Of a stretch of DNA of 64,000 nt, positions 28,990 through 38,342 are shown in pieces. The stretch comes from Roseomonas alba (GTDB taxonomy: Bacteria > Pseudomonadota > Alphaproteobacteria > Acetobacterales > Acetobacteraceae): assembly GCF_019430885.1 (NCBI RefSeq), contig NZ_JAHYBZ010000002.1, positions 434,001 through 498,000 on the forward strand, written 5' to 3'. The stretch's first letter is position 1; the number at the start of each line of letters is the position of its first letter. The translations under genes and the position numbers were made by a program. The notes beneath the pieces were generated by a model that saw only the letters and a list, made by a program, of their open reading frames with translations, was not told the origin of the DNA and did not search any database.

Positions 28990-29862
28990 TCAGGCCGCGG
29001 CAACCGCGGGCGCTGGCGCTGGCGGCGTGGTGAGGCCGAAGACCTCGTCCATCCGGCCCCAGGAGAAGTCGCGCAGCAGGCGCGCGATGCGCGTCTCCAT
29101 CGAGGATTGGCGCGCGTAGTGGCGGAAGCGGGATCGCGCCGGAGCGTCGGCGAGGTGCGGCTGGCCCGGGTCCATCTCCCAGGGATGGAAGTAGAAGATG
29201 CCGGGGTTCGTCTCGGCCGCATTCACCCGCCGCAGCGCGGTGCGGAACAGCGGGTAGGGCATCAGGCGGAACCAGCCGCCGCCAGCGCAGGGCAGGTTGC
29301 GCTGCAGCACGCGCAGCGTGGTCATCGGCAGTTCAGGCACGCCATCAGGGTCCGGGAGATGCGGTCCGCGCGGCGCATCCGGACTGCCGTAGAGGTCATG
29401 GCCGACCGGGAAGACCGAGCTGCTGTAGCCATGCCCCTCCTCGGCCAGGACGCGGTGCGCCCAGGGCGTGATCGTCGCTCCGATGGAGAAGGTAGGGGCG
29501 CGGTAGCCGCGCACCTGACTGCCCGCGATGTCCTCGATCGTGCCCTTCGCGCGGCGGATGTCCTCGCGGAAGCGCTGCTCGCCGATGGCGTGGACCTGTT
29601 CGTGGCCGTAGCCATGGCTTGCCACCTCATGGCCGCTGGCAGCGATGCGCCGCACCAGGTCGGGATGCCGCTCAGCGACGCAGCCGAGGATGAAGAAGGT
29701 TGCCCGCACCCCCGCTTCCGCGAAGCGGGCAAGGATGCGGTCGGTGCTCGCCTCGACGCGCGTTTCGCATTTGGCCCAGCAGGCGCGTGGAATCACCTCG
29801 GCAAAGGCCTGGACCTGGAACCATTCCTCCACGTCCACGGTCATGGCGTTGCGCGCGGTCAT
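28990..29862 (-). CDS. Polysaccharide deacetylase of XrtA loci (NodB domain)
   Basis: A 290-residue carbohydrate-esterase family 4 protein. The metal-binding aspartates are in AMTVDVEEWFQV, the histidine pair in GHEVASHGYGHEQVH, and later motifs in RGYRAPTFSIG and FYFHPWEMDP. The opening VDVEEWFQV is the signature of the TIGR03006 deacetylase associated with exosortase A. It would deacetylate N-acetylated sugars of the exopolysaccharide. There is no signal peptide, so the site of action is unclear. It overlaps the ATPase gene in an ATGA. Confidence 0.92.
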   Translation of the reverse strand: MTARNAMTVDVEEWFQVQAFAEVIPRACWAKCETRVEASTDRILARFAEAGVRATFFILGCVAERHPDLVRRIAASGHEVASHGYGHEQVHAIGEQRFREDIRRAKGTIEDIAGSQVRGYRAPTFSIGATITPWAHRVLAEEGHGYSSSVFPVGHDLYGSPDAPRGPHLPDPDGVPELPMTTLRVLQRNLPCAGGGWFRLMPYPLFRTALRRVNAAETNPGIFYFHPWEMDPGQPHLADAPARSRFRHYARQSSMETRIARLLRDFSWGRMDEVFGLTTPPAPAPAVAAA

Positions 29863-30845
29863 GACTGCGCGCGCTCCGGCATGGTGTTGTCCATCAGCGC
29901 CTGGATGCGGCGGAAGACGCGTTCGCGGCCCGCCGAGACACGCTCGAGATTGGTGATGCGGTCGGCAAGATCGCGGATCGCCGCCTCGAGCCCAAGCACC
30001 TCGGGCGGCGGCTCGGCCTCGGAGACGATCTCGCTGAGGTCCTGCTCGAGTTCCATCGCCGTCGCCTCGGCAAGCTCCGCCGTCAGCACCGTGCATTGCT
30101 CCAGCGAGCCCGAGAGCAGGATGCGCGAGCAGAGCCTGTTGATGCGGCGCGGGATGCCGGCGGTGTTGTGGAACACGGCATCAAGGGCGGCATCGTCCCA
30201 GGTGGGATGGCCGGTCCATCCCACCGCAGCCATGCGGTGGCGGATATAGGCATGGGTCTCCTCGCGCGTCAGGCCGCCGAGGTGATAGGCGGCGAGGACG
30301 CGCTGGCGGAGCTGGTCGAGATCCTGGCGCGCGAGCGTCCGCCGGAGCTGCGGCTGCCCCATCAGGATCACCTGCATCAGCGCGCGGCTCCCCTCGGTGA
30401 CGTTGGAGAGCATGCGCAGTTCCTCCAGCGCCGGGACCGGCAGGGCCTGCGCCTCGTCCACGATCAGCACATGGTGCAGGCCGCGTTCCGAGATGCCGTC
30501 CCACAGCTTCGCGACGATGGAGCGCAGGATCTCCGCCTTGTTCCCGCTGGCCGGGGCGCCGAAGGCGACGGCGACCAGGCGCAGCAGATCCTCGGGCTGC
30601 ACCTGCGTCGTCATGACGCGCGCGATGGCGTGGCCCCGCGGCACGATTTCCGCGCATAGCCGCTCGATGAGGGTGGTCTTGCCTGCGCCGACCTCGCCGG
30701 TGACGACGATGAAGCCCTCGCGTTGCGACAGGCCGTAGAGCAGATGCGCATAGGCGCGGTTGTGCACGGTGCTCGGGAAGAACAGCCGTGCGTCGGGCGT
30801 CATCTGGAAGGGTGGCTCGCGGAAGCCGTAGGTATCGAGATTCAT
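29859..30845 (-). CDS. XrtA-associated AAA ATPase (ExeA/GspA-like)
   Basis: A 328-residue ATPase starting MNLDTYGFREPPFQMTPDAR, with Walker A VTGEVGAGKTTL, Walker B VLIVDEAQAL and a sensor region near MQVILMGQPQLRR. The C-terminal part (about 270-328) is a predicted coiled coil. It matches the TIGR03015 ATPase of exosortase-type exopolysaccharide loci, distantly related to ExeA. It likely drives assembly or export. The stop overlaps the deacetylase start; the outer-membrane protein gene lies eight bases upstream. Confidence 0.92.
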   Translation of the reverse strand: MNLDTYGFREPPFQMTPDARLFFPSTVHNRAYAHLLYGLSQREGFIVVTGEVGAGKTTLIERLCAEIVPRGHAIARVMTTQVQPEDLLRLVAVAFGAPASGNKAEILRSIVAKLWDGISERGLHHVLIVDEAQALPVPALEELRMLSNVTEGSRALMQVILMGQPQLRRTLARQDLDQLRQRVLAAYHLGGLTREETHAYIRHRMAAVGWTGHPTWDDAALDAVFHNTAGIPRRINRLCSRILLSGSLEQCTVLTAELAEATAMELEQDLSEIVSEAEPPPEVLGLEAAIRDLADRITNLERVSAGRERVFRRIQALMDNTMPERAQS

Positions 30846-30853
30846 GGCGGAGC

Positions 30854-32605
30854 CTAGAAGGTTCGACGCAGCCCAGCGCGTATGACGCCCTGGCTGTAGC
30901 CGAGGTCGCTCTGTGACGGGTAGGTCTCCCGCACCCAGGCAACCTGTGCGCTGGCAATGAGATTCTCGCTCAGGCGGTGCGTCAGGATCAATCTCGCAGC
31001 ATAGACGTTTCCCTCGTCGGATGAGACCTGGTTCTTCGCGATCCGGCCGTATTGGACCGACACCGCGGTGGTGGTCCGGGCTGTCAGCTCGTGGCCCCAG
31101 CTGAAGGTGGCGTAGCCGCCGCGCTGCGGCGAACTGGGTTCGCCCGGTGCCGAGGAGATCGGCTCGCCATCCTGCCAGGTGCCCGAGAGGGTGAAGACGT
31201 CGCGCGGCCATTGATGCTGGATGGATGCCGTGCCGGTGCGCAGGCGATAGAGCGTCGTGGACACCCCGAGGAAGGAGTTGATGAGGATGACCGGGGCGCC
31301 GCTCTGGCTGTCGACGGGGTTGCCGAGCGCATCGAAGGTCGTCGTGCTGAGGAGATCCTGAGTCTGGCTAAGCGCGGTCGAGAGGGCCTCGCTGTAGGTG
31401 GCGTAGAGGTTCGTGCGAACGCCGAGCGCGACACCGACATTGAGCGACAGCGAATTGAACCCCTCGTGCCGGCCGTAGCGGATGACGGCGATGGAATCCG
31501 GGCCAGGTGTCAGGCGTGCGCCGACCGACCAGGTCGCGCCGTCGATCGTACCCGGGTTGGTGCCGCCATATTCGATGCTCTCGTACCCGACCTCCCCCAG
31601 CAGGGCGACGGTGGGCAGGATCGAGTAGCGCGCCTCGACCGACGAGATGAAGCGATGGGCGTTATCATAGACGCCGGTGCCGACGAACATCGTGCCGTCG
31701 ACGCGTGCCTGCAGCGCGAGGCGTCCAAGGTCCTCGCCGCTCCGCAGCACGGCGAAGCCGCGATGCCCGCTATAGGATTGCGGCTCGAAACCTGTCCCGC
31801 TGGCCTGTCCGTTCGCCCAATCCTGTTCGGAGTACAGGTAGGAATAGCCGAGCTGGCCCGTCGCCGCGCTGCCGAAGCGATGGACGAGGAACGGCGTGAT
31901 TTGCGCGCTGAAGGTCTGGGTCGCGCCCTGGCTGCTGATCACCTGGCCGCTGCCGGGAATGAAGCCGCCGGTCTGCGGGACAACGCTCGCCGCACCGCGG
32001 ATGTCCACATAGAAGAGCCCCGGAACGACCGCTGCCAGCAACTGCCCGCTGCCGATCTGGTAGAGGGCGTTCTGGCTGGTGTAGGTGCTGTAGAGGTTGA
32101 GGCTCGGCGCATAGGACAGCGCGCCGACCAGGCGCGTTGTGCCCACCACCGCCGAGACGCTCGGCGTGATGGTCGTGAAGATGTCGCTGCGCGCGTCATG
32201 GCGCGTCTGGAAGACATTGTTGGTGCCAGCCACGTCCACCGCGATGGCCGCCCCGAGCGCGTAGGGGCGGCTGCCGAGGGCGAGCGGTTGCTGGGCAATG
32301 CCGAGTTGGCCGATTTCGCCGGGCGACATGATGTAACTGCGCGGCCCGGTCGCATCGAGATAATCCGGCGTGCGCGGCACGCTACGATCAGCCAGCGAGC
32401 CCAGAGCCGGCGACGTCAGGGCAACGGTCGCGGCGGGAGCCGCAGGATCGGCGCTGGCCGGCGCAGTGGCCGCCGCCGGCGTCGCTCCGGAGGCGCCGAC
32501 GGCGCCGCCCGCCGTCTGCGCCATCGCAGGCGTGCCGAGCAGCAAAGCCGCCCCGAACCCGGTGATGCACTTCACCTCAACTCTGAGCACGATCCGCCGT
32601 TCCAT
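30854..32605 (-). CDS. Outer-membrane beta-barrel protein of XrtA loci (TIGR03016-like)
   Basis: About 583 residues. A signal peptide (KCITGFGAALLLGTPAMA, cleavage before QTAGG) is followed by an Ala/Pro-rich linker. A long series of amphipathic strands alternates aromatic and polar residues and ends in a C-terminal phenylalanine (AGLRRTF), as in outer-membrane barrels. Family members form a barrel probably used in exopolysaccharide secretion. ATG 32605 overlaps the kinase gene by 29 bases. GTG 32575, directly after the kinase stop, would give a shorter and equally good signal peptide. Confidence 0.85.
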   Translation of the reverse strand: MERRIVLRVEVKCITGFGAALLLGTPAMAQTAGGAVGASGATPAAATAPASADPAAPAATVALTSPALGSLADRSVPRTPDYLDATGPRSYIMSPGEIGQLGIAQQPLALGSRPYALGAAIAVDVAGTNNVFQTRHDARSDIFTTITPSVSAVVGTTRLVGALSYAPSLNLYSTYTSQNALYQIGSGQLLAAVVPGLFYVDIRGAASVVPQTGGFIPGSGQVISSQGATQTFSAQITPFLVHRFGSAATGQLGYSYLYSEQDWANGQASGTGFEPQSYSGHRGFAVLRSGEDLGRLALQARVDGTMFVGTGVYDNAHRFISSVEARYSILPTVALLGEVGYESIEYGGTNPGTIDGATWSVGARLTPGPDSIAVIRYGRHEGFNSLSLNVGVALGVRTNLYATYSEALSTALSQTQDLLSTTTFDALGNPVDSQSGAPVILINSFLGVSTTLYRLRTGTASIQHQWPRDVFTLSGTWQDGEPISSAPGEPSSPQRGGYATFSWGHELTARTTTAVSVQYGRIAKNQVSSDEGNVYAARLILTHRLSENLIASAQVAWVRETYPSQSDLGYSQGVIRAGLRRTF

Positions 32606-33527
32606 CGGGGCTCGCCATGCGCTCGCTGAAGCTGTCACTGACCGTCAGCATGACCCGGTTGAGGAGGAGGGAGATGTTCGGGCAGGCATCGACGATGTCG
32701 AGCGCTGCCTCGACCTCGGCGCGCTGCGTCCGTTCGGCCTGCACGACCATCAGCACCTGGCCTGCGATGGCGGCGAGGAGCCCGGGGATGCTTGTCTCGA
32801 GACAGGCCGGCGCATCGACCACGAAGACATGGCGCGGCAGCCGTGCCGCGAGCAGCGGGAGCCCGGCCGCGATGGCATCGCCCTTCACGGGCTCGCCAGA
32901 TCCATGGGGCAGGATCGACAGGCCCGGCACCTCGGTCCCGACGAGCAGCGAGGTCGGGTCCCGCCCGGGCAGGCTGCGCAGTGCCTCCAGCCCGCCGAGG
33001 CCAGTCATCTCGAGGCGCTCGGTCATCGAACCAGCACGGCCATCGGCATCGACCAGAACGATCGGCCGCCCGGCGCCCTCGGCCATGCTTGCCGCCAGGT
33101 TGAGCGCGACGAAGGACTTGCCTTCCCCGGGGCGGGCGCTGGTCACGAGCACGATCCCCGCCTCGTGGCCGGGCCGCGCAGGCGAGGTGTCGATGGCGCG
33201 CAGTACCTGTTCGCGCACCAGGGCGATCTGTTCGCGCGACGTACCCGGACTGGGCCTGTCGCTCGCCAGCCCCAGGGCTTCGAGGCGGCGACGCGCGATC
33301 GGTGCCGGCGCGGCGTGTTCCGGCGGGGAGGCCATCGCGGGCCGCGTGAAGAGCTTATGCGCCTGGTCTGGCGAAGCACCATCAACGAGGAGAGCATCCA
33401 GGGACGTCGCTTCGCGGGCGACGACCGGGGCCTGCCGCACATTCCCGGCCTCGGCCAGGGCGGCCGACCGGGCTGCGTCGACGGCGCGTTCGGCAAGGTG
33501 CGGCCGGCGCGGTACGGTGTGGTTCAT
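32577..33527 (-). CDS. CpsD/CapB-like P-loop protein (XrtA-associated kinase homologue)
   Basis: A 316-residue MinD/BY-kinase-like ATPase: Walker A in VTSARPGEGKSFVALNLA, Walker A' in IVLVDADGR, and Walker B in VFVVDAPACLETS. By position next to the chain-length protein it should be the bacterial tyrosine kinase partner. Yet I find no tyrosine anywhere in the predicted protein, so the usual C-terminal autophosphorylated Tyr cluster is absent. The first 90 residues look unstructured. The start overlaps the chain-length gene stop. Confidence 0.85.
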   Translation of the reverse strand: MNHTVPRRPHLAERAVDAARSAALAEAGNVRQAPVVAREATSLDALLVDGASPDQAHKLFTRPAMASPPEHAAPAPIARRRLEALGLASDRPSPGTSREQIALVREQVLRAIDTSPARPGHEAGIVLVTSARPGEGKSFVALNLAASMAEGAGRPIVLVDADGRAGSMTERLEMTGLGGLEALRSLPGRDPTSLLVGTEVPGLSILPHGSGEPVKGDAIAAGLPLLAARLPRHVFVVDAPACLETSIPGLLAAIAGQVLMVVQAERTQRAEVEAALDIVDACPNISLLLNRVMLTVSDSFSERMASPDGTADRAQS

Positions 33528-34999
33528 GCGGTGAACCTTGCAATCAGATTGTGCGGCCCAATCGCGACAACGAGGAAGACCAACGGCAGCGGGAGGAGGC
33601 ACAGGATGAACAGGAGGAGATCGCCGACAGCGAGCCTCGGGGAAGCCGTTGTGAAGGCACCCAGCACGGGCAGCCCGATCTGCTGGAGTTCCCGCAGCGA
33701 ATAGAAACTGGTGTCAAGCTGGATGCGCACGAATATGAGCGCTGCGCCCGCGCCGAGGGCAGCAAGCAGCACGGCGGCAGCGTAAAGCATGCGGTTCGGC
33801 CCGGAGGGCCGGATGGGAAGGGTAGGGGGATCCACAACCTCCAGCGTGACGCGATCCGAACCGGTCCGAGCGGCCTCGGCGATGTTCACGGCCTCGCGCC
33901 GCGCCAGCAATTCCTCGTAGTTCCGGCGGAGCACGTTGTAGTCGCGGTCGAGGTTCGCGAATTGCGCCTGCACCTCCGGCGCGTTGCGCGACATCTCCTC
34001 AAGGCGCTCGTTCTCGGATTCCGTGTCGCGGATCTGGCGCTCAAGCGAGGCGATCTGGGCCTCGGCTTCGACGTAGCGGACCAGGAGCTGCTCGCGCATC
34101 GGGTTGGCGCGCGGCGCCGCCTGCCCGCTCCCGGAGCGCGACGCGGTGGCGCGGGCCGCCGCGAGCGCGGCGCTCGCGGCAGCGACTTCCGGATGTTGCT
34201 CGGTGTAGCGCTGCCGCAGGATCAGCAGGCGTTGCTGGGCTTCCGCCACGGCGGCGCTGCTGGACGTGCCAGGCGTCTCTTCGGGCAACGCCGCAATCTG
34301 CCCGTGCAGCAGATCTCGCCGGCTGATCGCATCCGTCAGTTCTCCGCGCAGAGCCTCCTTCCGCCGCCGCAGGGATTCGAGGCGGGAGGCACTGCCATCA
34401 AGCGACAGAAGATCCTGGTAGCGCGTCGTGAACTCGGCCCGGCGCCGCTCCGCCTCCCGCAGTTGCTGCTCATAGACCTGCAACTGCTGCAGGAGGAAGG
34501 CGCGCGCGTTTTCCATCTGCCGCCGGTCCGAGACACTGGCGAGCTCGAAGAAGAGGTCGACGACCTTCTGCACGACATCCTGCGCGACTTCCGGGTCGCG
34601 GTCGCGATACTCGATGGTGAAGAGATTGCGGCCCTGCGTCGCGAATTTGAGGTTCGCGGTCAGCGTCCGGACGAGGCTTTCCGCGTCTTCGCCGGGCCCG
34701 CCACGGTGCGCGAGCTGCGAACGATTCACCAGCCGGTCGAGGTTCGGCCGACTCAGCAGGGTACGCTGGAGGACGTCGACCTGCGCCGCGGGGGAGCTGT
34801 CTATGGCGATGCCGCGCAACAGCATGCCGAGCACGGCGTCGGCATCCGCGTATATTCGCGCCGTGGAGGTGTAGCGATCCGGAATCATCCGGACGCCGGT
34901 CCAGCCGACCAGCGCGATGAGCCACACAACAGCCGCGGCCTGCCAGCGGAACCGCCATCCCGCCGCAATCCAGCGTCGCAGAAGATCGAGGGGACGCAT
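33524..34999 (-). CDS. Wzz-like polysaccharide chain-length determinant (XrtA type)
   Basis: A 491-residue inner-membrane protein. A first membrane segment (about 18-38, WQAAAVVWLIALVGWTGVRM) is followed by the Wzz domain with YTSTARIYADADAVL. A long charged coiled-coil region (about 170-370) leads to two hydrophobic segments near the C-terminus (about 405-425 and 455-475). It matches the TIGR03007 chain-length protein of exosortase loci. With the separate P-loop protein next to it, it forms the Wzc-like pair controlling polymer length. The export lipoprotein gene ends three bases upstream. Confidence 0.93.
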   Translation of the reverse strand: MRPLDLLRRWIAAGWRFRWQAAAVVWLIALVGWTGVRMIPDRYTSTARIYADADAVLGMLLRGIAIDSSPAAQVDVLQRTLLSRPNLDRLVNRSQLAHRGGPGEDAESLVRTLTANLKFATQGRNLFTIEYRDRDPEVAQDVVQKVVDLFFELASVSDRRQMENARAFLLQQLQVYEQQLREAERRRAEFTTRYQDLLSLDGSASRLESLRRRKEALRGELTDAISRRDLLHGQIAALPEETPGTSSSAAVAEAQQRLLILRQRYTEQHPEVAAASAALAAARATASRSGSGQAAPRANPMREQLLVRYVEAEAQIASLERQIRDTESENERLEEMSRNAPEVQAQFANLDRDYNVLRRNYEELLARREAVNIAEAARTGSDRVTLEVVDPPTLPIRPSGPNRMLYAAAVLLAALGAGAALIFVRIQLDTSFYSLRELQQIGLPVLGAFTTASPRLAVGDLLLFILCLLPLPLVFLVVAIGPHNLIARFTA

Positions 35000-35002
35000 G
35001 GA

Positions 35003-35638
35003 TCAGAACCATCCCTGGGGGATGACCAGGGTATCGCCCGGTTGCATCCGGGCATCCTGGGTCATGTCGCCACCGCGCAGCAGGTCGTCCAGGCGAACCG
35101 GGATGGTATGGGAAGGCGTGCCGCTCGCGTTGCGCCGCACGATCTCTGCGCGGTTGCCGGCGGCATAGCGCGTGAGACCGCGCGCCTCGATGACCGCATC
35201 GAGCACGGTCATGCCTTCGCGGTAGGGCATGGACCGCGGCTGCGTCGCTTCACCGATGATCCGGATCTGCTGCGACGGTGCGCCGACGAAAGCGCGAACC
35301 ATCACGGTGACGTTCGGTTCGATGACGTAGCGCCGGAGGCGAGTGGTGATATCGCTCGCGAGTTGGCTTGGCGTTTGACCCGCTGCGACGATGTCCGGCA
35401 CGAGAGGCAGCGAAATGCGGCCGTCGGGCCGCACCGGGAGACCGTTGGTGCTGAGTTCGGGCGCCAGATAGACAAACACGTCAAGCGTATCGCCTGGCCC
35501 GATCACGTACTCCGGCGCAGCCGCCCCGGTATTGGGCGCGTCCGCAGCAGGTTGAACGGGTGCGGCCGTGCACGCGGCAGCCATGAGAGCGAGGGCTGTC
35601 GCAAGGCTATGCAGGACGCGGCGCATCTTCATCGACAT
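35003..35638 (-). CDS. Wza-like polysaccharide export lipoprotein
   Basis: A 211-residue protein with a lipoprotein signal (LATALALMAAAC, cysteine at about residue 23). A polysaccharide-export domain (YVIGPGDTLDVFVYLAPELS, VRPDGRISLPLVPDI) and a SLBB-like domain (RIIGEATQPRSMPYREGMTV) follow. It is shorter than E. coli Wza and fits the TIGR03027 export protein of XrtA loci. It should form the outer-membrane/periplasmic channel part. It is the first gene of the leftward operon, which starts from the divergent gap with the sugar transferase. Confidence 0.93.
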   Translation of the reverse strand: MSMKMRRVLHSLATALALMAAACTAAPVQPAADAPNTGAAAPEYVIGPGDTLDVFVYLAPELSTNGLPVRPDGRISLPLVPDIVAAGQTPSQLASDITTRLRRYVIEPNVTVMVRAFVGAPSQQIRIIGEATQPRSMPYREGMTVLDAVIEARGLTRYAAGNRAEIVRRNASGTPSHTIPVRLDDLLRGGDMTQDARMQPGDTLVIPQGWF

Positions 35639-36075
35639 TACCCTCCAGCAAGTCTGTCGCAGTCTACCCCGATGGGTCGGGGGCGGGTCGCCTGATCGAT
35701 TGGAGCGGCCCGGAAGCAGTCTAGCTGGCTGGGGCAGCGTTACGCAACCAATACGTGATCTTATTGTGCGCGCGTATCTAATAATAGACGCGAGCGCTAC
35801 AATCTATGATTGCACCCGAAATACCCCGGGGCACTTCTCATCAATGATGCACGCGAAACGTGTGCTTAAAAAAACTAGTTCAACACGGGCTTTCATCACG
35901 CATCACGAGGCCGTGATGACGAATTTTGGCCTTGATTGCGTTGGCGGAATGCCGTCCATTTGCGCCACCAACGGTCGTTCCATTATTGCGACAACTCTAC
36001 AATAGACGGCGCAGGCCCCCCTTGCAGAAACGAACGATCACCCACCACCGCCGATTGAGATTCAAGGAATGCAAC
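35639..36075. promoter_or_regulatory. Main divergent control region of the exopolysaccharide locus
   Basis: A 437-bp AT-rich gap between the leftward export operon and the rightward sugar-transferase operon. It holds a perfect hairpin CATCACG-AGGC-CGTGATG (35901-35918), preceded by a further ATCACG. There is also an imperfect inverted repeat around TCTA-ATAA-TAGA (near 35776-35790) and a run of seven A residues near 35871. AAGGAA at 36064-36069 is the ribosome site for the ATG at 36076. The inverted repeats are candidate operators. I cannot place promoters with confidence. Confidence 0.5.
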
Positions 36076-37071
36076 ATGCTCCGTTCGAGGGATGAAGCTC
36101 GTCGAGCCGCGGATGTGGGAGAATACGGTATGCTGGTGCCGAAGGCGGGCGCGGTGATGCTCGTCGCGGCACTTCTGCCTGTCGTGCTGTCGGGAACCAG
36201 CAACGCCCCGCTCCTCGCCACGGTCATTGTGGCAATGGCACTCTACGTCATGCGGATGAGGCTCGCCCCGCAGGTCCTGGCCGTGAGCGGGACGGCCGCC
36301 GGCCTGCCGAACGCCCCTTTTCTGCGCCTGGCCATGGAAGGTCAGAGTTCCACCTATTCGGACGAGGCAGAACTGGGCAGGGGGCATGACCGCGGCACGC
36401 GATCCACCTCCCGAAACCGGCTCGAGCCCGAATATCTGCCGCGGGATTGGGTCTTCACAACGCGCGCCATGCGCCAGGGTCCCCTCGAACGGGCCCTGCA
36501 TCGCGCTCTGGACATCGCCGCGAGCGTGGCCCTGCTGATCCTGACCCTGCCTCTGCTGCTTTTCGTTGCGATCGCGATCAAGATCGATTCGCCGGGCCCG
36601 ATCTTCTACCGACAGGAGCGGGTCGGCCGTGAGCACCGGGTCTTCAGCATCCTGAAGTTCCGCAGCATGACGACCGATGCCGAGCGCTCCGGCTCCGCGC
36701 TCTGGGCCAGCGTGGGCGATGCCCGGGTGACGCGCGTCGGGCGTTTCATCCGCGCCCGTCGCATCGATGAGATCCCGCAGGTCATAAACATCCTGCGCGG
36801 CGAAATGAGCTTCGTCGGACCACGTCCGGAGCGTCCGGAATTCGTCGGAAAGCTGACGCAGTCGATCCCGCACTACGCCGATCGCGCAGTCGTTCGTCCC
36901 GGACTGACCGGCTGGGCGCAGGTGCGCTACCCCTACGGCGCCTCGGTCGAGGATGCGCGCAACAAGCTTGCCTTCGACCTGTGGTATATTCAGAAGCGCA
37001 GCATCGTCCTCGACCTTCGTATTGCCCTGGCGACCGTGCGCGTTGTCCTCGGCCAGATAGGTGCCCGGTGA
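36076..37071 (+). CDS. Exopolysaccharide priming sugar transferase (polyprenyl-phosphate)
   Basis: A 331-residue member of the bacterial sugar-transferase family that loads the first sugar-phosphate onto undecaprenyl phosphate. Two N-terminal hydrophobic segments (about 22-55), a linker, a third membrane segment (ALDIAASVALLILTLPLLLF) and the catalytic domain follow in order. Key motifs are KIDSPGPIFYRQERVG, ILKFRSM and LRGEMSFVGPRPERPEF. The protein lacks the long five-helix N-terminal module of WbaP-type enzymes. The start at 36076 has an AAGGAA site. It begins the rightward operon. Confidence 0.93.
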   Translation: MLRSRDEARRAADVGEYGMLVPKAGAVMLVAALLPVVLSGTSNAPLLATVIVAMALYVMRMRLAPQVLAVSGTAAGLPNAPFLRLAMEGQSSTYSDEAELGRGHDRGTRSTSRNRLEPEYLPRDWVFTTRAMRQGPLERALHRALDIAASVALLILTLPLLLFVAIAIKIDSPGPIFYRQERVGREHRVFSILKFRSMTTDAERSGSALWASVGDARVTRVGRFIRARRIDEIPQVINILRGEMSFVGPRPERPEFVGKLTQSIPHYADRAVVRPGLTGWAQVRYPYGASVEDARNKLAFDLWYIQKRSIVLDLRIALATVRVVLGQIGAR

Positions 37072-38342
37072 TTGGCCTCTCCCACCTCTCCGAGGTCGGA
37101 AGCCGCACCGGGGCGGCCGTATTGCCGTATCCTCGGCGTGTCACGCCGCCATCCATCCGGCTGCTGACCGTCACGACCCTCTATCCAAACGCCGCACAGC
37201 CGAACCATGGCGTTTTTGTCGAGAACCGGCTGCGGCACCTCGTTAGTGATGGTGTCGTGACGAGCACGATCGTGGCACCCGTGCCGTGGTTTCCGTCGCG
37301 CAACGCCCGATTCGACACCTGGGCGCGTTATGCCGCCGTGCCACGCGAGGAAGTGAGACACGGCCTGCGCCTCATGCACCCACGCTTTGCGGCTCTGCCG
37401 AGGCTGGGGATGTACAGCGGGCCGTGGATGCTTCTGCGGGCTTTCCGCTCGGCGCTGCGCCGCCTGCGCCGCGAAGGGGCGAAGTTCGACGCCATCGACG
37501 CCCACTACCTCTATCCCGATGGTGTTGCCGCGGCCTGGCTCGCGGAAGAAACCGGGCTGCCGCTCATCCTCACCGCCCGCGGATCGGATACCAGCCTGCT
37601 GCCGTCCTTCGCGCTCCCGCGCCGGCTGATCGGGGCGGCGTTGCGTCGGGCGGATGCTGTCATCGCCGTCAGCGCGGGGCTGGCGGAAGGACTGTTTGCG
37701 CTCGGCGCCGACCCTGCGAAGGTCACGGTGTTGCGCAACGGCGTCGATCTCACGACGTTCCAGCCGCCCGAGGACCGAGCGCGGCTACGGGCCAGCTTCG
37801 GCTTGTCCGGGCCTGCTCTCCTTTCGGTCGGCCACCTGATCGAGCGCAAGGGGCACAAGCACATCATCGCCGCCCTGCCGCATCTGCCGGGCATCAAGCT
37901 CCTGATTGCCGGGGAGGGACCGCAGCGGGGCGCGCTGACGGATCTCGCCGCACGGCTCGGCGTTGCCGAGCGCGTCGGGTTGCTCGGCGCGTTGCCGCAT
38001 CAGGAACTCTCGCGGCTCTATGGCGCCGCCGACGCGCTGGTGCTCGCCTCGACGAGCGAAGGCTGGGCGAATGTCATGCTCGAGGCGATGGCGTGCGGAA
38101 CGCCGGTCATCGCCGGGCCAGCGTGGGGAAGCCGCGAGGCCATTTCGGCTCCCGAAGCGGGCGTCGTCCTCGACGCGGTAACGCCGGAGACGATCGCCTC
38201 TGCCGCGAGCCAGCTCCTCGCGCATCCGCCATCCCGTGCTGCGACCCGCGCCTATGCCGAGCGCTTCGGGTGGGACGACACGACTCGTGGCCAGATCGAA
38301 CTTTTCACGCGCGTCCTGGCGGCGCGGGCTGGGCAGGCATGA
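37068..38342 (+). CDS. Family 4 glycosyltransferase
   Basis: About 424 residues. The GT-B domains show LTVTTLYPNAAQPNHGVFVE, AHYLYPDGVAAAWLAEETGL, NGVDLTTFQPPED, GHLIERKGHKHIIAAL and the donor motif STSEGWANVMLEAMACGTPV. The opening resembles glycosyltransferases of teichuronic-acid or exosortase loci. GTG 37068 overlaps the sugar transferase stop (GTGA), so translation is coupled. The next gene overlaps by ATGA. Confidence 0.9.
   Translation: MIGLSHLSEVGSRTGAAVLPYPRRVTPPSIRLLTVTTLYPNAAQPNHGVFVENRLRHLVSDGVVTSTIVAPVPWFPSRNARFDTWARYAAVPREEVRHGLRLMHPRFAALPRLGMYSGPWMLLRAFRSALRRLRREGAKFDAIDAHYLYPDGVAAAWLAEETGLPLILTARGSDTSLLPSFALPRRLIGAALRRADAVIAVSAGLAEGLFALGADPAKVTVLRNGVDLTTFQPPEDRARLRASFGLSGPALLSVGHLIERKGHKHIIAALPHLPGIKLLIAGEGPQRGALTDLAARLGVAERVGLLGALPHQELSRLYGAADALVLASTSEGWANVMLEAMACGTPVIAGPAWGSREAISAPEAGVVLDAVTPETIASAASQLLAHPPSRAATRAYAERFGWDDTTRGQIELFTRVLAARAGQA

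Noticed and set aside
30854-32629. Long rightward frame opposite the outer-membrane barrel gene (525 residues)
   Set aside because: Low-complexity Arg/Ala/Gly-rich translation with no domain. The leftward frame has a signal peptide and barrel pattern. Such mirror frames are common in high-GC DNA.
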